NCBI RefSeq assembly: GCF_030687395.1
Contig: NZ_CP117430.1
Coordinates: 930,001-994,000 of the forward strand
Source of the DNA: Pseudomonas wuhanensis
GTDB taxonomy: Bacteria > Pseudomonadota > Gammaproteobacteria > Pseudomonadales > Pseudomonadaceae
Length of the DNA stretch: 64,000 nt
Reading direction: 5' to 3'
Made by a program: the position numbers and the translations under genes. Positions 36,351-45,091 of the stretch are shown here, piece by piece. A model generated the notes under the pieces. It did not search any database. It saw nothing but the letters and a program-made list of their open reading frames with translations, and had not been told where the DNA came from. Numbering within the stretch: the stretch's first letter is position 1; every line of letters begins with the position of its first letter.

Positions 36351-36445
36351 TCGACCTTTCCCCAGAGAATCCATGTTTAAAACTGATAGTGGCCAGATAT
36401 AATCATATTGAGATCATTTTGTGCGATTTCAAGAAGGGCACATTA

Positions 36446-36490
36446 GGGTCTAAATTTGGGCCCTTTTTTTGGCCGCCTTTGTCGGCGGCC
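36446..36490. terminator. Two adjacent hairpins between CBASS and the Cas2-fold gene
   Basis: GGGTCTAAA/TTTGGGCCC (with G-U pairs) at 36446-36463 followed by seven Ts reads as a plus-strand terminator. GGCCGCC/GGCGGCC at 36471-36490 adds a second strong stem. No plus-strand gene ends just upstream, so their role is unclear; they may insulate cap5 from neighbouring transcription. Confidence 0.55.
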
Positions 36491-36517
36491 GCGTCAATAT
36501 TAGGCGCTAGGTGCGAG

Positions 36518-36790
36518 CTATCGAGAGGGCGGATTTTTTGCGATCCAGGCATTTGTACCAGCCATAGCGTTTGAATAATGATGGTTCCTCGTGAGTTCAG
36601 AAACCCAAATTCTGTCATCGCTATCTACAAACTTTTTAAGATGGTCATGCAATTCCTTAGCCGTATTATTAACCGCTATCAGCCAGAAGGATTCTTGCGT
36701 CCGATGTCCGCCAAGACGTGTCAGCTCATCTAATAGCAGCTGATAGTTTTTGTTTCTAACGAGATCATACGACACGGTATAGCTTGTCAT
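36518..36790 (-). CDS. Cas2-fold small protein (SinR/VapD-like)
   Basis: A 90-residue protein; ATG 36790 has GGAGG five bases upstream. MTSYTVSYDLVRNKNYQLLLDELTRLGGHR is the first beta-alpha unit of a Cas2/VapD-like ferredoxin fold, and ESFWLIAVNNTAKELHDHLKKFVDSDDRIWVSEL the second. No Cas1, repeats or other cas genes are nearby, so this is a solitary Cas2-like protein rather than part of a CRISPR adaptation module. Such stand-alone relatives include nuclease toxins; its activity here is not known. Confidence 0.68.
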   Translation of the reverse strand: MTSYTVSYDLVRNKNYQLLLDELTRLGGHRTQESFWLIAVNNTAKELHDHLKKFVDSDDRIWVSELTRNHHYSNAMAGTNAWIAKNPPSR

Positions 36791-36850
36791 TCTTACCTCC
36801 AAGCAAGAACATTGTGGCCTATCGCAGTGAACGGGCTGCTATCGAGCGCT

Positions 36851-37186
36851 TTAGGTGAGGTCGACAATCGGAGCATTTTTCCCGTATGTTTTTACTGCGG
36901 CGATGCCCTGGTCTCGAGCGTAAGTCGAACTGTAGGTCTGACTAGTGCCAATTATCTGATTGTTCGCTGCGCGCAATACAAAGTACGGGCGCTGGTTTTG
37001 TGCGGTTCGTTTTTCGTAGTACTGGTCGAAGGGCGAGTGAGTTTTGCATGAGGCAATCCCGTTCTCGCAGCCTGATTTTTGAAGGTAGCCCTCGCTAGCG
37101 AGAATGATCTCGTTATTAGGCGCCCTCAGACGGAAGTAATACTGCTGATTCTGAGTAGAGCGGAAGATCTCGTAACGTTCGGTCAT
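36851..37186 (-). CDS. YegP-like protein with tandem DUF1508 repeats
   Basis: A 111-residue protein made of two similar halves: YEIFRSTQNQQYYFRLRAPN with NEIILASEGYLQKSGCENGI, and YYEKRTAQNQRPYFVLRAAN with NQIIGTSQTYSSTYARDQGI. This is the duplicated DUF1508/YegP fold. It lies 60 bp upstream of the Cas2-fold gene on the same strand, with GAGAGG before its ATG. Function unknown; often found in accessory DNA and stress-related loci. Confidence 0.85.
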   Translation of the reverse strand: MTERYEIFRSTQNQQYYFRLRAPNNEIILASEGYLQKSGCENGIASCKTHSPFDQYYEKRTAQNQRPYFVLRAANNQIIGTSQTYSSTYARDQGIAAVKTYGKNAPIVDLT

Positions 37187-37204
37187 GGTGAAACCTCTCT
37201 TTTG

Positions 37205-37423
37205 GCCTCAACGCGTTGAGGCTATGTATAGATTGATCCAACGCTTTAGCGACGCATTGGTCTCGGCCGGCTTGATGGCTTGAACTCAAGGCTACGCAAC
37301 GAGTCGTTAGGGTTGAAGCTCGCAACAATTGGATCCAGACACTCGCGTTAGCATGTGTAGCGGATTTCCAGATTTTTGTGAGCAAACGCAAGATTCCAAC
37401 CTCTAACGTGAGCAAACACTCAC
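37205..37423. promoter_or_regulatory. Probable control region of the two-component system
   Basis: Part of the 304-bp gap 37187-37490. It contains a perfect 18-bp palindrome GCCTCAACGCGTTGAGGC at 37205-37222, a direct repeat GTGAGCAAAC at 37379-37388 and 37408-37417 (29 bp apart), and GTGAG-N6-CTCAC at 37408-37423, about 70 bp before the regulator start. These could bind the response regulator. No promoter boxes are clear. Confidence 0.45.
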
Positions 37424-37490
37424 GAAGGCAGAGAGCCGTAGGGGGGGCATAACTGGTACCCTTCCCCAATATGCGCACGAGGTAAAAAGC

Positions 37491-38180
37491 ATGAGAAAGA
37501 TCGCCATCATTGAAGACTCTGTTGACACGAACAACGCGTTGGCTGGCTTCTGCAGAAGCATCGGGAAGGACATTGTTGTAGAGCAGTTCTATGATAGAGA
37601 AAGCGCCGAAAAAGCTATTGTTGAGTCAAGCTATAGTTTGATTGTATTAGATATTGAGTTGTCGCCCGAAAGAAATGCTGGAGTCGGCATACTTCGTACA
37701 AACATCATTAATCACAAAACTCCCGTAATGGTAGTGTCAGGGCTTGATCCATCTCTTTATCGAGGGGTAATGCGTCAGTTGGACGTATGGGATTACATGG
37801 AAAAGCCGATTCCACCTGATGGACAAGAGTTCATCGAGATGGTGCTTCAAGTATTGCGGAATAACGGCGCCCCAAATACGGAAGATAAGGAAGCACTAAT
37901 AACCTACGATCATTCGACTGGGAAAATGCGATTCAAAGATAAGCCTTTGAATATTCCGCAAACGGCCAAAAGCATCCTGTGGCGAATTTATGACCGTAGA
38001 GGATCCTACGTACCATACGCCGGATTTTATGAGCTCGTAAAATCCGGAAGAAATCCAGAAGCGATTCGCCAGCACGTCAAGATTATACGAGACGCTCTGG
38101 AAGAAGTAGGTGAGTCGCCAGAACATGTTGTTGTGATTAGGATGAAAGGTGTTCAGTGGCAAGACTTGGTCAATCCCTAA
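37491..38180 (+). CDS. Response regulator with C-terminal winged-helix-like output
   Basis: A 229-residue regulator with GAGG before ATG 37491. Receiver at 1-125: acidic pair IIEDS near 8-9, phospho-acceptor Asp54 (IVLDIELS), and Lys in MEKPIPP. The C-terminal 90 residues (TAKSILWRIYDRRGSYVPYAGFYELV, then SGRNPEAIRQHVKIIRDALEEVG and VIRMKGVQW) follow the OmpR-type winged-helix plan. The 3' end overlaps the kinase by 25 bp, so they form a pair. Target genes unknown. Confidence 0.87.
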   Translation: MRKIAIIEDSVDTNNALAGFCRSIGKDIVVEQFYDRESAEKAIVESSYSLIVLDIELSPERNAGVGILRTNIINHKTPVMVVSGLDPSLYRGVMRQLDVWDYMEKPIPPDGQEFIEMVLQVLRNNGAPNTEDKEALITYDHSTGKMRFKDKPLNIPQTAKSILWRIYDRRGSYVPYAGFYELVKSGRNPEAIRQHVKIIRDALEEVGESPEHVVVIRMKGVQWQDLVNP

Positions 38181-40237
38181 TTAATCTCAAAGCTAATCTG
38201 CGAAAAGCTAAGGCTCGTATACTCATAGTTGGGATTATGAGTCTTATGGTTTTAGTTTTGTTCGTTGGTACGATAGCTGTCCTTAGATATAGCTATGTGC
38301 CGGTGGCCCGGCAGTACCAAGGCACAGTCCAAAGAACACTGCAGCGTGTTGCAGCTGAATTTGAGAGTTTAGATGGGAAAATAGCGTTCGCTAATGTTAA
38401 TGAGCAGATTTCTGATGGCTATGGAATTCCTTTAGCTAAACTGCCGCTAGAGTTTTTTAATGTCATTCCAGGGCATATAGAGGAAATTAAACCTCTCCGC
38501 GCTTGCAGTTTTTCGACTGTGGCAGTTCCAGATAATCAGCTATGCGCTGGCGTTTTGGAAAACCGAGCTTATGGAACGCTTGTCTACTTGCGCGGAAAAT
38601 TCCAGATCAACGGTACTCTGACGTCGCCAATTTATGCAAAGTCCCCGTTCACTGCGCACCACTTCAGTATCGCGATTACGGCGAAAGGCAATACAAGCTA
38701 CTTTTTAGCTACCTTCGATCCAGTTCGTCGCGCTAACGTCCCAGAGAAAGGAATTTTTTCTCCTGCATGGAGCATCGCGGGGTTTAAAACCCAAGTAGAG
38801 GGGGCCGGACGCTTTACTCGTGAGCCTGATATTAAAGGGCGCGTATTAGCCCATGGGGCCTCATTGACGGAGGCAGGTGCTTACGAGTTCATACTGCAAG
38901 TACCACTATATGCCTATAGTGAAGGCGCGAATGTCACCAGCAGCACATGGCCTCCCGAGGACATATCGAAAGCGCGCGTGATCTTGAAGCTAGTTGGCCC
39001 AGACGGTGATGGCCCTGGGCAAGTACTTATGGACGGTTCGACAATGAACCCAAAGGCCATATTTTCTTTTGAGTCGATGGGGCAATACCTCGCGCCAGGG
39101 GAAAGCCTTAAATTTTTCCCTCCAGGTCACGATTTACCAGTCGAGGTATTCGCAAATGGCAGTAGCAGCGTACGAGATGGAAATCGGTCGGCACTAAGCA
39201 AGTTGGCAAGCATAATAGTAGAGTTGGTCACTCCCGCCGTCTCAACTCAGAAAGCTATACAGCTTTCAAATGGGGGTAAAATTGAATTGCAAGGAAATCC
39301 TGCGTTGGTGCTTGGTGGTTGGAGTGCAGCAGCGAAAGCAATTATAGCATTTGCCTTTATTTTTGGCGTGATCCTTGTACTCAGCGGCTTTGCAATTTAC
39401 TACTTTGTCGTGGCCCCACTCAATCACGTACGACGTAACACTATCTATATGCGTGGGCGTTATTCGGATGCTGAAGATTTCAAGTTGCCCCATACCATCT
39501 CCAATCGTCATGATGAAATTGGCGTGTTGTGGGTTAGCATTGAGGACTTGCACAGATCAATCACCACCTATGGGCGGGAAGCATTGGAGCATGCGAAGAA
39601 AGAGAGTGACCTTCTTCGCGCCATAGGGCATGAGATTAAATCTCCCCTACAAGACCTTTTGCTACGGCACAACAACGTTGACGATCCAAGCGCGAAAAGT
39701 TTGAAGCGAATTTCCTATGCGCTAAAAACATTGTCTAATACGTACTCTGGTCAGAGCTCGGAAAAAGTTGTGGGGCCTAAAGAAGCCATTAGTTCATCAC
39801 GCGGAAATATTACCAAGGAAGACGTTTCCGAATACTTGGAGAATGCTGCTGAGTCCAGCGATGGAATCATTACGTTCAACAAGTCCCCAAGCGTGCTGTA
39901 CGTCAGCGCCGATGGCGACATGTTGGAAGCTTCGCTGATGGCAGTATTAAATAACGCGAAAGAATTTCGAAAAGCGGATACGAATATCGTTTTACAGATT
40001 TTCTCTGACTCCAATTGGGTCTTAATACACATCAGCAACCAAGGTCCACACATCCCTTTTTATCCTATTGAAGAAGTGTTCGAATATGGCGTGAGCAGTC
40101 GGGATGTAGCAGGAGACCATCAGGGCTTAGGTCTATTTATCGCAAAACAGTACATCACAAAGATGGGGGGGGATATTGCTGTTAAGAACGTCAAGGATGG
40201 TGTGCGGTTCGAAATTAAACTAGCCAGAGCGCATTAA
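38156..40237 (+). CDS. Membrane sensor histidine kinase
   Basis: A 693-residue kinase from GTG 38156. One N-terminal helix (about 22-44), a large extracytoplasmic region of about 340 residues with no domain I recognise, a second helix (about 393-416), then HAMP, a dimerisation box RAIGHEIKSPLQDLL with His near 492, N box NNAKEFRKAD near 600 and G2 box GDHQGLGLFIAKQYITKMGG near 655. The D box is degenerate. It is the partner of the overlapping response regulator. The sensed signal is unknown; the large outer domain suggests an envelope or external cue. Confidence 0.88.
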   Translation: MARLGQSLINLKANLRKAKARILIVGIMSLMVLVLFVGTIAVLRYSYVPVARQYQGTVQRTLQRVAAEFESLDGKIAFANVNEQISDGYGIPLAKLPLEFFNVIPGHIEEIKPLRACSFSTVAVPDNQLCAGVLENRAYGTLVYLRGKFQINGTLTSPIYAKSPFTAHHFSIAITAKGNTSYFLATFDPVRRANVPEKGIFSPAWSIAGFKTQVEGAGRFTREPDIKGRVLAHGASLTEAGAYEFILQVPLYAYSEGANVTSSTWPPEDISKARVILKLVGPDGDGPGQVLMDGSTMNPKAIFSFESMGQYLAPGESLKFFPPGHDLPVEVFANGSSSVRDGNRSALSKLASIIVELVTPAVSTQKAIQLSNGGKIELQGNPALVLGGWSAAAKAIIAFAFIFGVILVLSGFAIYYFVVAPLNHVRRNTIYMRGRYSDAEDFKLPHTISNRHDEIGVLWVSIEDLHRSITTYGREALEHAKKESDLLRAIGHEIKSPLQDLLLRHNNVDDPSAKSLKRISYALKTLSNTYSGQSSEKVVGPKEAISSSRGNITKEDVSEYLENAAESSDGIITFNKSPSVLYVSADGDMLEASLMAVLNNAKEFRKADTNIVLQIFSDSNWVLIHISNQGPHIPFYPIEEVFEYGVSSRDVAGDHQGLGLFIAKQYITKMGGDIAVKNVKDGVRFEIKLARAH

Positions 40238-40720
40238 TGCTTTCATCTAGAGGCTGAGGTGTCCCGAGGCAGCGATTCAGTCAGGAGATGATTGCCCCTA
40301 CGTGGCGTTTGAAGCAGGAACAGCATAGGTCAGGTGCCTGGCAGGAAACGTTCAGGATTTCTGTCAAGTAGGAGGATTTTGCAGACAATGTTTATCCAGC
40401 ATTGTCTCTCTTATCGAACAGAAGTTTTGGGCCGAGCTCAAGCCCTTGGGAGAGTCAGCAACCGGTTCAAGTGGACGCTCGGTGGGTCAGCGCAGGTACA
40501 CTTAAGCTTCTTTTCTTTACAAGCCGTTGAGTGGTGGTTTTCGGGGAGCCGCCTTTTGTGCTGTGGCCAGGCTACAGGATGCTTGTACCACCTAAAGCGG
40601 TGAGTCGTTGCCATTGCGGTAGTGCCAGAAAAACCACAGAATTGAACACAGTTGGATTTGTGGGACTGTCGAAGCGATGCCGTATAGCCAACCATGACAA
40701 GAAGCAAAAATGGAGTTTTT
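40238..40720. other. 483-bp stretch without an accepted gene
   Basis: Between the kinase and the next small membrane protein. A 126-codon minus-strand frame at 40438-40818 overlaps the next gene and has no credible domain, so I reject it. No terminator or promoter stands out, apart from RBS-like GGAG at 40713 for the following gene. Confidence 0.4.
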
Positions 40721-41092
40721 ATGCACTGGGGAACCTGGCTGATAGCGCCTAAAACGAGGGCTTCAATCAATTTGGTGCTGACCATTTTGATCGGATTAAT
40801 ATCGAGCATATTGGCCACCCAAATAATGCCTCAGGGGCAGTTGAATTGGAAACTTCTTCATACAGCATCCGCATTTTGGGCTTTAATCGTAGCAGCAGCA
40901 GTGCTCCTTAAGTTTCAGTGGTATTGCATTGGTTTCGATGAAGATGTAACAAAATTTGGTGATTCCGCACATTGCATAGCTTACATTCGGAAGGCTCAAC
41001 TGGAAGGAGCCGCACGGCATATCCGTAAAAATCCAGAACAGGCAATGCTGATGGATGCAAAAGACCTCCTTAAGAAAATGGGGATCAAATGA
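40721..41092 (+). CDS. Small two-helix membrane protein, partner of a RelE-like protein
   Basis: A 123-residue protein; ATG 40721 has GGAG spaced correctly, while an ATG at 40694 does not. Two transmembrane helices (ASINLVLTILIGLISSILA and LLHTASAFWALIVAAAVLL) are followed by a soluble tail with conserved-looking acidic and basic residues (GFDEDVTKFGDSAHCIAYIRKAQLEGAARHI). I do not recognise the family. Its stop overlaps the ATG of the following RelE-like gene by four bases, so the two are tightly coupled. Confidence 0.72.
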   Translation: MHWGTWLIAPKTRASINLVLTILIGLISSILATQIMPQGQLNWKLLHTASAFWALIVAAAVLLKFQWYCIGFDEDVTKFGDSAHCIAYIRKAQLEGAARHIRKNPEQAMLMDAKDLLKKMGIK

Positions 41093-41337
41093 AAGTACTT
41101 GTCTCGAAAAAATTCCAAGATAAGGCAGAGCGACCAGAAACCCTCATTCGCTTTTCCTTCGAAAAAATGGTTTCAACATTGGAACGCCTAAGCCCAAGCG
41201 GTTTAGAAAGAAGTGGGAGTGTGCAACGTGTACGCGGTGTGAGCGAAGAGATATATGTAACGAGGGTCGATAACTTCCGTGTTTTTTTCACGCGTCAAAA
41301 CGACAAACTTGTGCTGCTAGATGCTGAGCTGGTTTAG
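41089..41337 (+). CDS. RelE/ParE-like small protein
   Basis: An 82-residue protein. The C-terminal half VRGVSEEIYVTRVDNFRVFFTRQND followed by KLVLLDAEL has the strand pattern of RelE/ParE-fold toxins (a basic residue in the central strand, then -F-Y/F-). The start overlaps the upstream membrane protein gene (ATGA). No classical antitoxin gene adjoins; the membrane protein would be the only candidate partner, which would be unusual. Toxin activity is an inference from fold-like pattern only. Confidence 0.6.
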   Translation: MKVLVSKKFQDKAERPETLIRFSFEKMVSTLERLSPSGLERSGSVQRVRGVSEEIYVTRVDNFRVFFTRQNDKLVLLDAELV

Positions 41338-41465
41338 TTGTCGACGACGAATTACAAGGCCCGTTGTAGAATCTCTTTATGGGTTAAGGCTCGAAAAATT
41401 GTCATTTAGTTGGAGCGGGCTTTGAAAAAGTGGAGATTTATTTCCCATGAGTTGGCGTATGTACC

Positions 41466-42029
41466 GTGTGGTGGATGTGGCTCCTGATACTTGGTATTCC
41501 CACTCTATGGCTTATGGTCGGGGTGTTTGTCCACTTCGGTGTTCTTGATAAAGACAGTCCAGGCTGGGTGCAGGCAATTGGCTCGATTGCTGCCATCTTC
41601 GTGGCGGTATTGATCACGCACAGACAGGGTGAGCAGCAGACTATGGAGCGTCGCAATAAGGACCGAGTTGTATCCAACCTAATTGTTGGGGTCGCTACGC
41701 GCGCGGCGGCAGTTGCAAGCTTATTGTTCCATAGTTTCAATGATTTGCAGCTGCAAGTGCAGGAGACAAATGAGGAAATCCTTACCACTGTCGAGTCGCA
41801 GGTGCTTGCACTGCGGGGAATTAACCCTATGGATCTTCCGAGACCAGAGATGGTCGAGCCATTCCTCAGAATTAGAGCGATCATGGAGCAGAGCTATGTG
41901 ATGGCCGGCTTGCTGGCGAAGGGGCGAGACGGCTACGTCGACCGGCTTCGCTGTGCAACTGTCTTTGCGCACAACTCCCAGGCTGCTCGTATAGCTGCAG
42001 AGGAGTTGCAACAAGCGGCTCTAGACTGA
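41466..42029 (+). CDS. Membrane protein of unknown function
   Basis: A 187-residue protein from GTG 41466. Two hydrophobic segments at the N-terminus (WLLILGIPTLWLMVGVFVHFG and AIGSIAAIFVAVLITH) are followed by a cytoplasmic helical tail with many Gln/Glu/Arg residues (HRQGEQQTMERRNKDRVVSNL). The arrangement resembles anchored helical proteins common on genomic islands. I do not recognise the family. It is 128 bp after the RelE-like gene and ends before the shared terminator at 42081. Confidence 0.65.
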   Translation: MWWMWLLILGIPTLWLMVGVFVHFGVLDKDSPGWVQAIGSIAAIFVAVLITHRQGEQQTMERRNKDRVVSNLIVGVATRAAAVASLLFHSFNDLQLQVQETNEEILTTVESQVLALRGINPMDLPRPEMVEPFLRIRAIMEQSYVMAGLLAKGRDGYVDRLRCATVFAHNSQAARIAAEELQQAALD

Positions 42030-42080
42030 GCGGGAGTGCCGCTATCCGGAAAGCTAAATCAGATCAAGTAAGAGTTACAT

Positions 42081-42106
42081 AAAAAAGGCCCCTAAGTGGG
42101 CCTTTT
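42081..42106. terminator. Bidirectional terminator between a membrane gene and mvaT
   Basis: AAAAAAGGCCC and GGGCCTTTT pair around CTAAGT and carry A- and T-tracts on the two sides, so it can serve both converging transcripts. Confidence 0.85.
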
Positions 42107-42121
42107 CTAATTAGAGAGAAG

Positions 42122-42487
42122 TTACTTGGAGAGCCAGGACTCGACGGTGGCTGAGTCGTATTTTGCTTTCCACTCCTTCAATGTTTTGTGATTGCCGCCC
42201 TTGGTTTCAACGACTTCACCAGTGTGAGGGTTCTTATAGACCTTCACCTGCCGAGGTTTACGAGTGCCGATTTTGGATTGCGCAGCAGGCGCGCGACGAA
42301 CTGCGTGCGGATCAAGCAGGGTGATCACATTTTGCAAGCTATAACCGTACTCTGCGAGCAAGGCGCGCAGCTTCGACTCGAATTCAATTTCCTTCTTGAG
42401 ACCAGCATCACCCTTCAGCGCTTCGAGAGCTTGGAGTTGCTCTGCGAGGTGTTTTTCAAGCTGGCGGAACTCTGCGAGTTTAGACAT
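42122..42487 (-). CDS. mvaT: MvaT/MvaU-family H-NS-like silencer (island copy)
   Basis: A 121-residue xenogeneic silencer of the Pseudomonas MvaT family. N-terminal coiled coil for oligomerisation (SKLAEFRQLEKHLAEQLQALEAL, continuing to about 45), a basic linker, and the C-terminal AT-hook-like domain KNPHTGEVVETKGGNHKTLKEWKAKY ending VESWLSK, which contacts AT-rich minor grooves. This copy sits on the island, so it probably supplements chromosomal MvaT and may silence the AT-rich genes around it. Confidence 0.92.
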   Translation of the reverse strand: MSKLAEFRQLEKHLAEQLQALEALKGDAGLKKEIEFESKLRALLAEYGYSLQNVITLLDPHAVRRAPAAQSKIGTRKPRQVKVYKNPHTGEVVETKGGNHKTLKEWKAKYDSATVESWLSK

Positions 42488-42941
42488 GACGAATCTCTTT
42501 CCAATAGATGCCTAACAGTATATTGCAAAATTGAGCCATCACACTCAATTAGCCATGAGCGCAATGGACGCAATCCCATATTCTTTCCTTTGTCGTACCC
42601 AGTAGCGTACGAGCGAAATCACTCGGAGCGAGTACGTTCCCCACAAACAGCACAACTGTCAGGGCCAGTGGTAACCGTTCTTATCCACAGTTGGTGAGAG
42701 CTGTGGCCGTCACCGGGTGGCCAGGTTGATGCGTCTTGAAGGTTTACGCTCTCAAACTGGGTATCGACGGAGGCCGGGGAAACATGGCGGTAAACCAGCC
42801 GTTGCCTCACCGAACTTACTGAAGCGCCAATTCGATGTCAGAGAGCCCAACAAAGTCTGGGTCACAGACATTACCTACATCCGAACAGATGAAGGCTGGC
42901 TGTATTTGGCCGTAGTGCTCGATTTGTTTTCACGCCAGATC

Positions 42942-42949
42942 ATTGGTTG
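42942..42949. repeat. 8-bp target site duplication, left copy
   Basis: ATTGGTTG here is repeated exactly at 45842-45849, just outside the IS66 ends. Eight base pairs is the expected IS66 duplication length. Confidence 0.93.
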
Positions 42950-43099
42950 GTAAGCGGGCGGTGAACACATCTTGCGTTTTATCGTCGTGAGTTGCAGCTC
43001 CAGGGATAGGCAAGCAGACCTATCATCAGGCACGACAAAATGGCTTAAGATCATCGAAGACTGTAATGGAACATTTCGACTAAAAGGACGCGACATCTT

Positions 43100-43465
43100 A
43101 TGGAAATCCCCCTTGCTCAAATCAGGGAGCGTTTGAACAATCGCCGATTTACGGTAGCGGGTAACGCCCACGGGCTATCCGGTGCTGGCACAGTATTTCA
43201 CTACCATGTCGAAGAAGATTCCATTTGGGGTACTTATCAAGGTGGCCGGATCCGTATGGGTCATCAAGTCGGACGCGTGACTGGCCCCGATACCATTGAG
43301 CTTCTTTATCATTGCTTAACTACGGATGGTGAGATTCTTGCTGGCTGGTCTCGTGGCACGGTAGGCGTTGATCACGCAGGACGTACCACTCTGATGTTCG
43401 TATGGGGTTGGTTGTCGGGCGCGACTGGAGGTGGGGAGTCTAGCTACGTTGAGCTTGCTGCGTAG
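43100..43465 (+). CDS. IS66 passenger gene, small beta-barrel-like protein
   Basis: A 121-residue protein carried inside the IS66 element on the strand opposite to the transposition genes. The pattern FTVAGNAHGLSGAGTVFHYH, then EDSIWGTYQGGRIRMGHQVG, resembles the small proteins that pipelines label N-acetylglutamate synthase, a name I do not trust. It lacks the AG-kinase and GNAT motifs of that enzyme. It is convergent with tnpC and ends 17 bp from it. Real role unknown. Confidence 0.75.
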   Translation: MEIPLAQIRERLNNRRFTVAGNAHGLSGAGTVFHYHVEEDSIWGTYQGGRIRMGHQVGRVTGPDTIELLYHCLTTDGEILAGWSRGTVGVDHAGRTTLMFVWGWLSGATGGGESSYVELAA

Positions 43466-43481
43466 TGGTTAAGCTTTTTGA

Positions 43482-45029
43482 TTACGCTCGCGTCCATCTG
43501 TGCGGTAGCAACTCGGAAATCTCACTGGACTGCTGCGTCGGCAGGCGCGTGAGAACATCCTTTAGATAGGCGTACGGGTCATGCCCGTTGAGCCGCGCCG
43601 ACTGGATCAAGCTCATGATCGCCGCAGCCCGTTTTCCGCTGCGTAGCGATCCTGCGAAGAGCCAGTTTTTGCGGCCAAGAGCCCATGGTCGGATCTGATT
43701 CTCTGCCCAATTATTATCAATGGGTACGGCCCCGTCATCGAGGTAGCGTGACAGCGCTTCCCAGCGTTTCAGGCTGTAATCGAGTGCTCTGCTAATAGCC
43801 GAACCTTCGGGCACAAGATCACGCTGGGCGATCATCCAGGCATGCAGCCTATCCATCACGGGTACGGCTTTTTCTTGCCGTATTCGGCATCGTAAATTCG
43901 GCTCCAGGTCGCGCACTTCGCTCTCGATTTCGTACAGCAACTGGATGTAACGCAGGGCCTGCTCGGCGAGCTGGCTTTTGTTCGTGGCGTGCAGTTCGAA
44001 GAACTTGCGCCGCGCATGGGCCATGCAGCCGATTTCGGTAACACCAAGTTCGAAACTGGCTTTGTAGCCGCCAAAATCATCGCAGACCAACTTACCTTTC
44101 CAGCCTTGCAGGAAGTTGCGAGCATGCTCACCGGCGCGGCTGGGGCTGAAGTCGTAGACGACAGCGGCTGCTTCGCAGAATTGGCTGGTGGCGTAAGCCC
44201 AAACATAAGAACGGTGGGTTTTCTTCGAGCCCGGAGCAAGCATTTGCACGGGTGTTTCATCCGCGTGCACGACCTGCTGCCCGATCACTACGTCACGCAG
44301 GGCATCGACCAAGGGCTGCAACTGCACGCCTGTAACACCCACCCATTGAGCCAAAGTGGAGCGTGGAATCGCCAAGCCGGCACGACCAAAAATCGATTCC
44401 TGACGGTAAAGCGGAAGATGATCAGCGAACTTCGCGATCATGACGTGGGCAAGTAATCCGGCAGTCGGGATGCCCTTGTCGATGACCTGCGCCGGTACCG
44501 GTGCCTGGATCAGCGTTTCGCAGTCATCGCAAACCCACTTGCCACGAATATGGCGTTCAACGGTAAACACGCCCGGCGTATAGTCCAGCTTTTCGCTGAC
44601 ATCTTCACCGATGCGCTTGAGTGCGCAACCGCATAGGCAGTGGGTGTTGTCCGGTTCGTGGTGGATCAACGTGCGTGGGAACTCTGACGGCAATGCCGTG
44701 CGCTTGGGCTTTTGCTTTTTCTCGATCGCCGCTGGCGCTATTTGCAAGGCTTGAAGCTCGGCCTCAATCGCCGCGATATCGGTATCGATCAGGTCATCAA
44801 GCAGGCTGGCCTGCTCAGGATTCATCTGCTCGCTGCGCTTGGCAAACTTCAAGCGCTTGAGTTGTGCGATCTCGTGGGTCAGCTTCTCGATCACCGTTTG
44901 ATCGCGGTTGATCTTCTTGCCCAGTGTTTCGACCGTCTTGCCCATGGTCTCGACCTGCGACAGCAACTGCGCAGCGAATGCACGCAGTTGATCGGGGGGC
45001 ATTTGATCGAGATTGGGCGAGGAAGTCAT
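43482..45029 (-). CDS. tnpC: IS66 transposase TnpC
   Basis: The 515-residue IS66 transposase. N-terminal leucine-zipper-like helix (MDQLRAF-like, to about residue 80), zinc-finger segment (HCLCGCALKRIGEDV, CDDCETLI), then the catalytic domain with VVHADETPVQML, SYVWAYAT, KGKLVCDDFGGYKASFELG, HARRKFFELHA and NWAENQIRPWALGRKNWLFAGS. All appear intact. It is the largest gene of the element and follows tnpB. Confidence 0.95.
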   Translation of the reverse strand: MTSSPNLDQMPPDQLRAFAAQLLSQVETMGKTVETLGKKINRDQTVIEKLTHEIAQLKRLKFAKRSEQMNPEQASLLDDLIDTDIAAIEAELQALQIAPAAIEKKQKPKRTALPSEFPRTLIHHEPDNTHCLCGCALKRIGEDVSEKLDYTPGVFTVERHIRGKWVCDDCETLIQAPVPAQVIDKGIPTAGLLAHVMIAKFADHLPLYRQESIFGRAGLAIPRSTLAQWVGVTGVQLQPLVDALRDVVIGQQVVHADETPVQMLAPGSKKTHRSYVWAYATSQFCEAAAVVYDFSPSRAGEHARNFLQGWKGKLVCDDFGGYKASFELGVTEIGCMAHARRKFFELHATNKSQLAEQALRYIQLLYEIESEVRDLEPNLRCRIRQEKAVPVMDRLHAWMIAQRDLVPEGSAISRALDYSLKRWEALSRYLDDGAVPIDNNWAENQIRPWALGRKNWLFAGSLRSGKRAAAIMSLIQSARLNGHDPYAYLKDVLTRLPTQQSSEISELLPHRWTRA

Positions 45030-45091
45030 TCCGTGGATTTTACCAAAGCAGATCGCTTGCGGCAGTAGGCCAAGGCGCTAATTACAGCTTC

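Noticed and set aside
22796..36790. CRISPR-associated transposon (two TniQ proteins plus a Cas2-like protein)
   Set aside because: No Cas5, Cas6, Cas7, Cas8 or Cas12k gene and no repeat-spacer array found; the Cas2-like gene is solitary.
40438..40818. 126-codon minus-strand frame
   Set aside because: Overlaps the better-supported membrane protein gene and has low-complexity composition.
42320..42335. GTGATCACA as the missing end of the Tn7-like element
   Set aside because: It lies inside the intact mvaT gene and has no flanking TnsB-type repeats; it is likely chance.
43100..43465. N-acetylglutamate synthase annotation for the IS66 passenger
   Set aside because: The protein is 121 residues and lacks acetyltransferase and amino-acid-kinase motifs.
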